Origin: an uncultured Collinsella sp.
GTDB taxonomy: Bacteria > Actinomycetota > Coriobacteriia > Coriobacteriales > Coriobacteriaceae
DNA: 5,309 nucleotides
Assembly (NCBI GenBank): GCA_902493375.1
Contig: CABUPH010000030.1
Span: 1-5,309, forward strand
Reading direction: 5' to 3'
This document shows positions 5,228-5,309 of this stretch, in pieces. A model generated the notes under the pieces. The model searched no databases. It was not told the origin of the DNA and saw only the letters and a program-made list of their open reading frames with translations. The number at the start of each line of letters is the position of its first letter. The first letter of the stretch is position 1. A program made the position numbers and the translations under genes.

Positions 5228-5309
5228 TGGGGGTGCGGACGATTTCTTGGACCGCGCCTAGGCGTATCCAAGCTTCCTGCGGTACTCCATCGGGCTCAGC
5301 CACCCGAGG
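5228..5309 (-). mobile_element. 3' end of an IS3-family insertion sequence (partial, runs off the window)
   Basis: The transposase tail is followed by a probable terminal inverted repeat. Read inward on the plus strand from 5228, it begins TGGGGGTGCGGACG and continues through ATTTCTTGGAC to 5252. The TG start and the internal TTGGAC resemble IS150-group ends. The exact outer boundary (5227 or 5228) is inferred. The element's other end and any target duplication lie outside the window, so I cannot tell whether the copy is complete. Confidence 0.7.
5258..5309 (-). CDS. IS3-family transposase (OrfB), C-terminal fragment
   Basis: On the minus strand the frame starting at 5308 reads LGWLSPMEYRRKLGYA and stops with TAG at 5260-5258. 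This is the usual C-terminal signature of IS3-family OrfB transposases (LG-LSP-EYR), just after the DDE integrase core. Only about 16 codons fall in the window; the rest, including the catalytic residues, lies beyond the right edge. The stop lies about 30 bases from the inferred IS end, as is normal for this family. A different 60-codon frame over the same DNA is a shadow. Confidence 0.78.
   Translation of the reverse strand, partial: LGWLSPMEYRRKLGYA

Noticed and set aside
5121..5303. 60-codon minus-strand open frame
   Set aside because: It is out of frame with the recognisable IS3 transposase tail, crosses the IS end and the DUF1846 promoter, and has no familiar motif.

Overview
The window is about 5.3 kb of high-GC bacterial DNA, and every convincing gene is on the minus strand. 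The gene set, the GC-rich codon use and the pyrG-xerD adjacency suggest an actinobacterium. My best guess is a gut Coriobacteriia member such as Collinsella; this is inferred from general resemblance and no search was run.

Layout in transcription order, from right to left. At the right edge (about 5228-5309) is the last part of an IS3-family insertion sequence: the C-terminal tail of its transposase and its terminal inverted repeat. Next is a DUF1846-family gene (3613-5094) with its own promoter (perfect TATAAT) and a terminator at about 3546-3578. A short intergenic region with operator-like dyads leads to a small winged-helix protein gene (3018-3356), which ends in a clear Rho-independent terminator (2961-2993). 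A further promoter region then drives pyrG (CTP synthase, 1178-2839). Two bases after the pyrG stop comes xerD (tyrosine recombinase, 234-1175). The pyrG-xerD unit ends in an unusually long hairpin with a perfect 18-bp stem (138-199) followed by a T-run. The leftmost 130 bases hold no supported gene, but they do contain a second structured element with a T-run on the plus strand.

The genes form three separate transcription units, not one pathway. PyrG makes CTP. XerD would act with XerC at dif to resolve chromosome dimers. The DUF1846 protein and the winged-helix protein have no function I can assign. I do not see a new multi-gene system. The observations most worth checking are the long palindrome after xerD, the consensus DnaA box inside a hairpin loop in the pyrG leader, the repeated TCGCA half-sites upstream of pyrG, and the IS end just upstream of the DUF1846 promoter.
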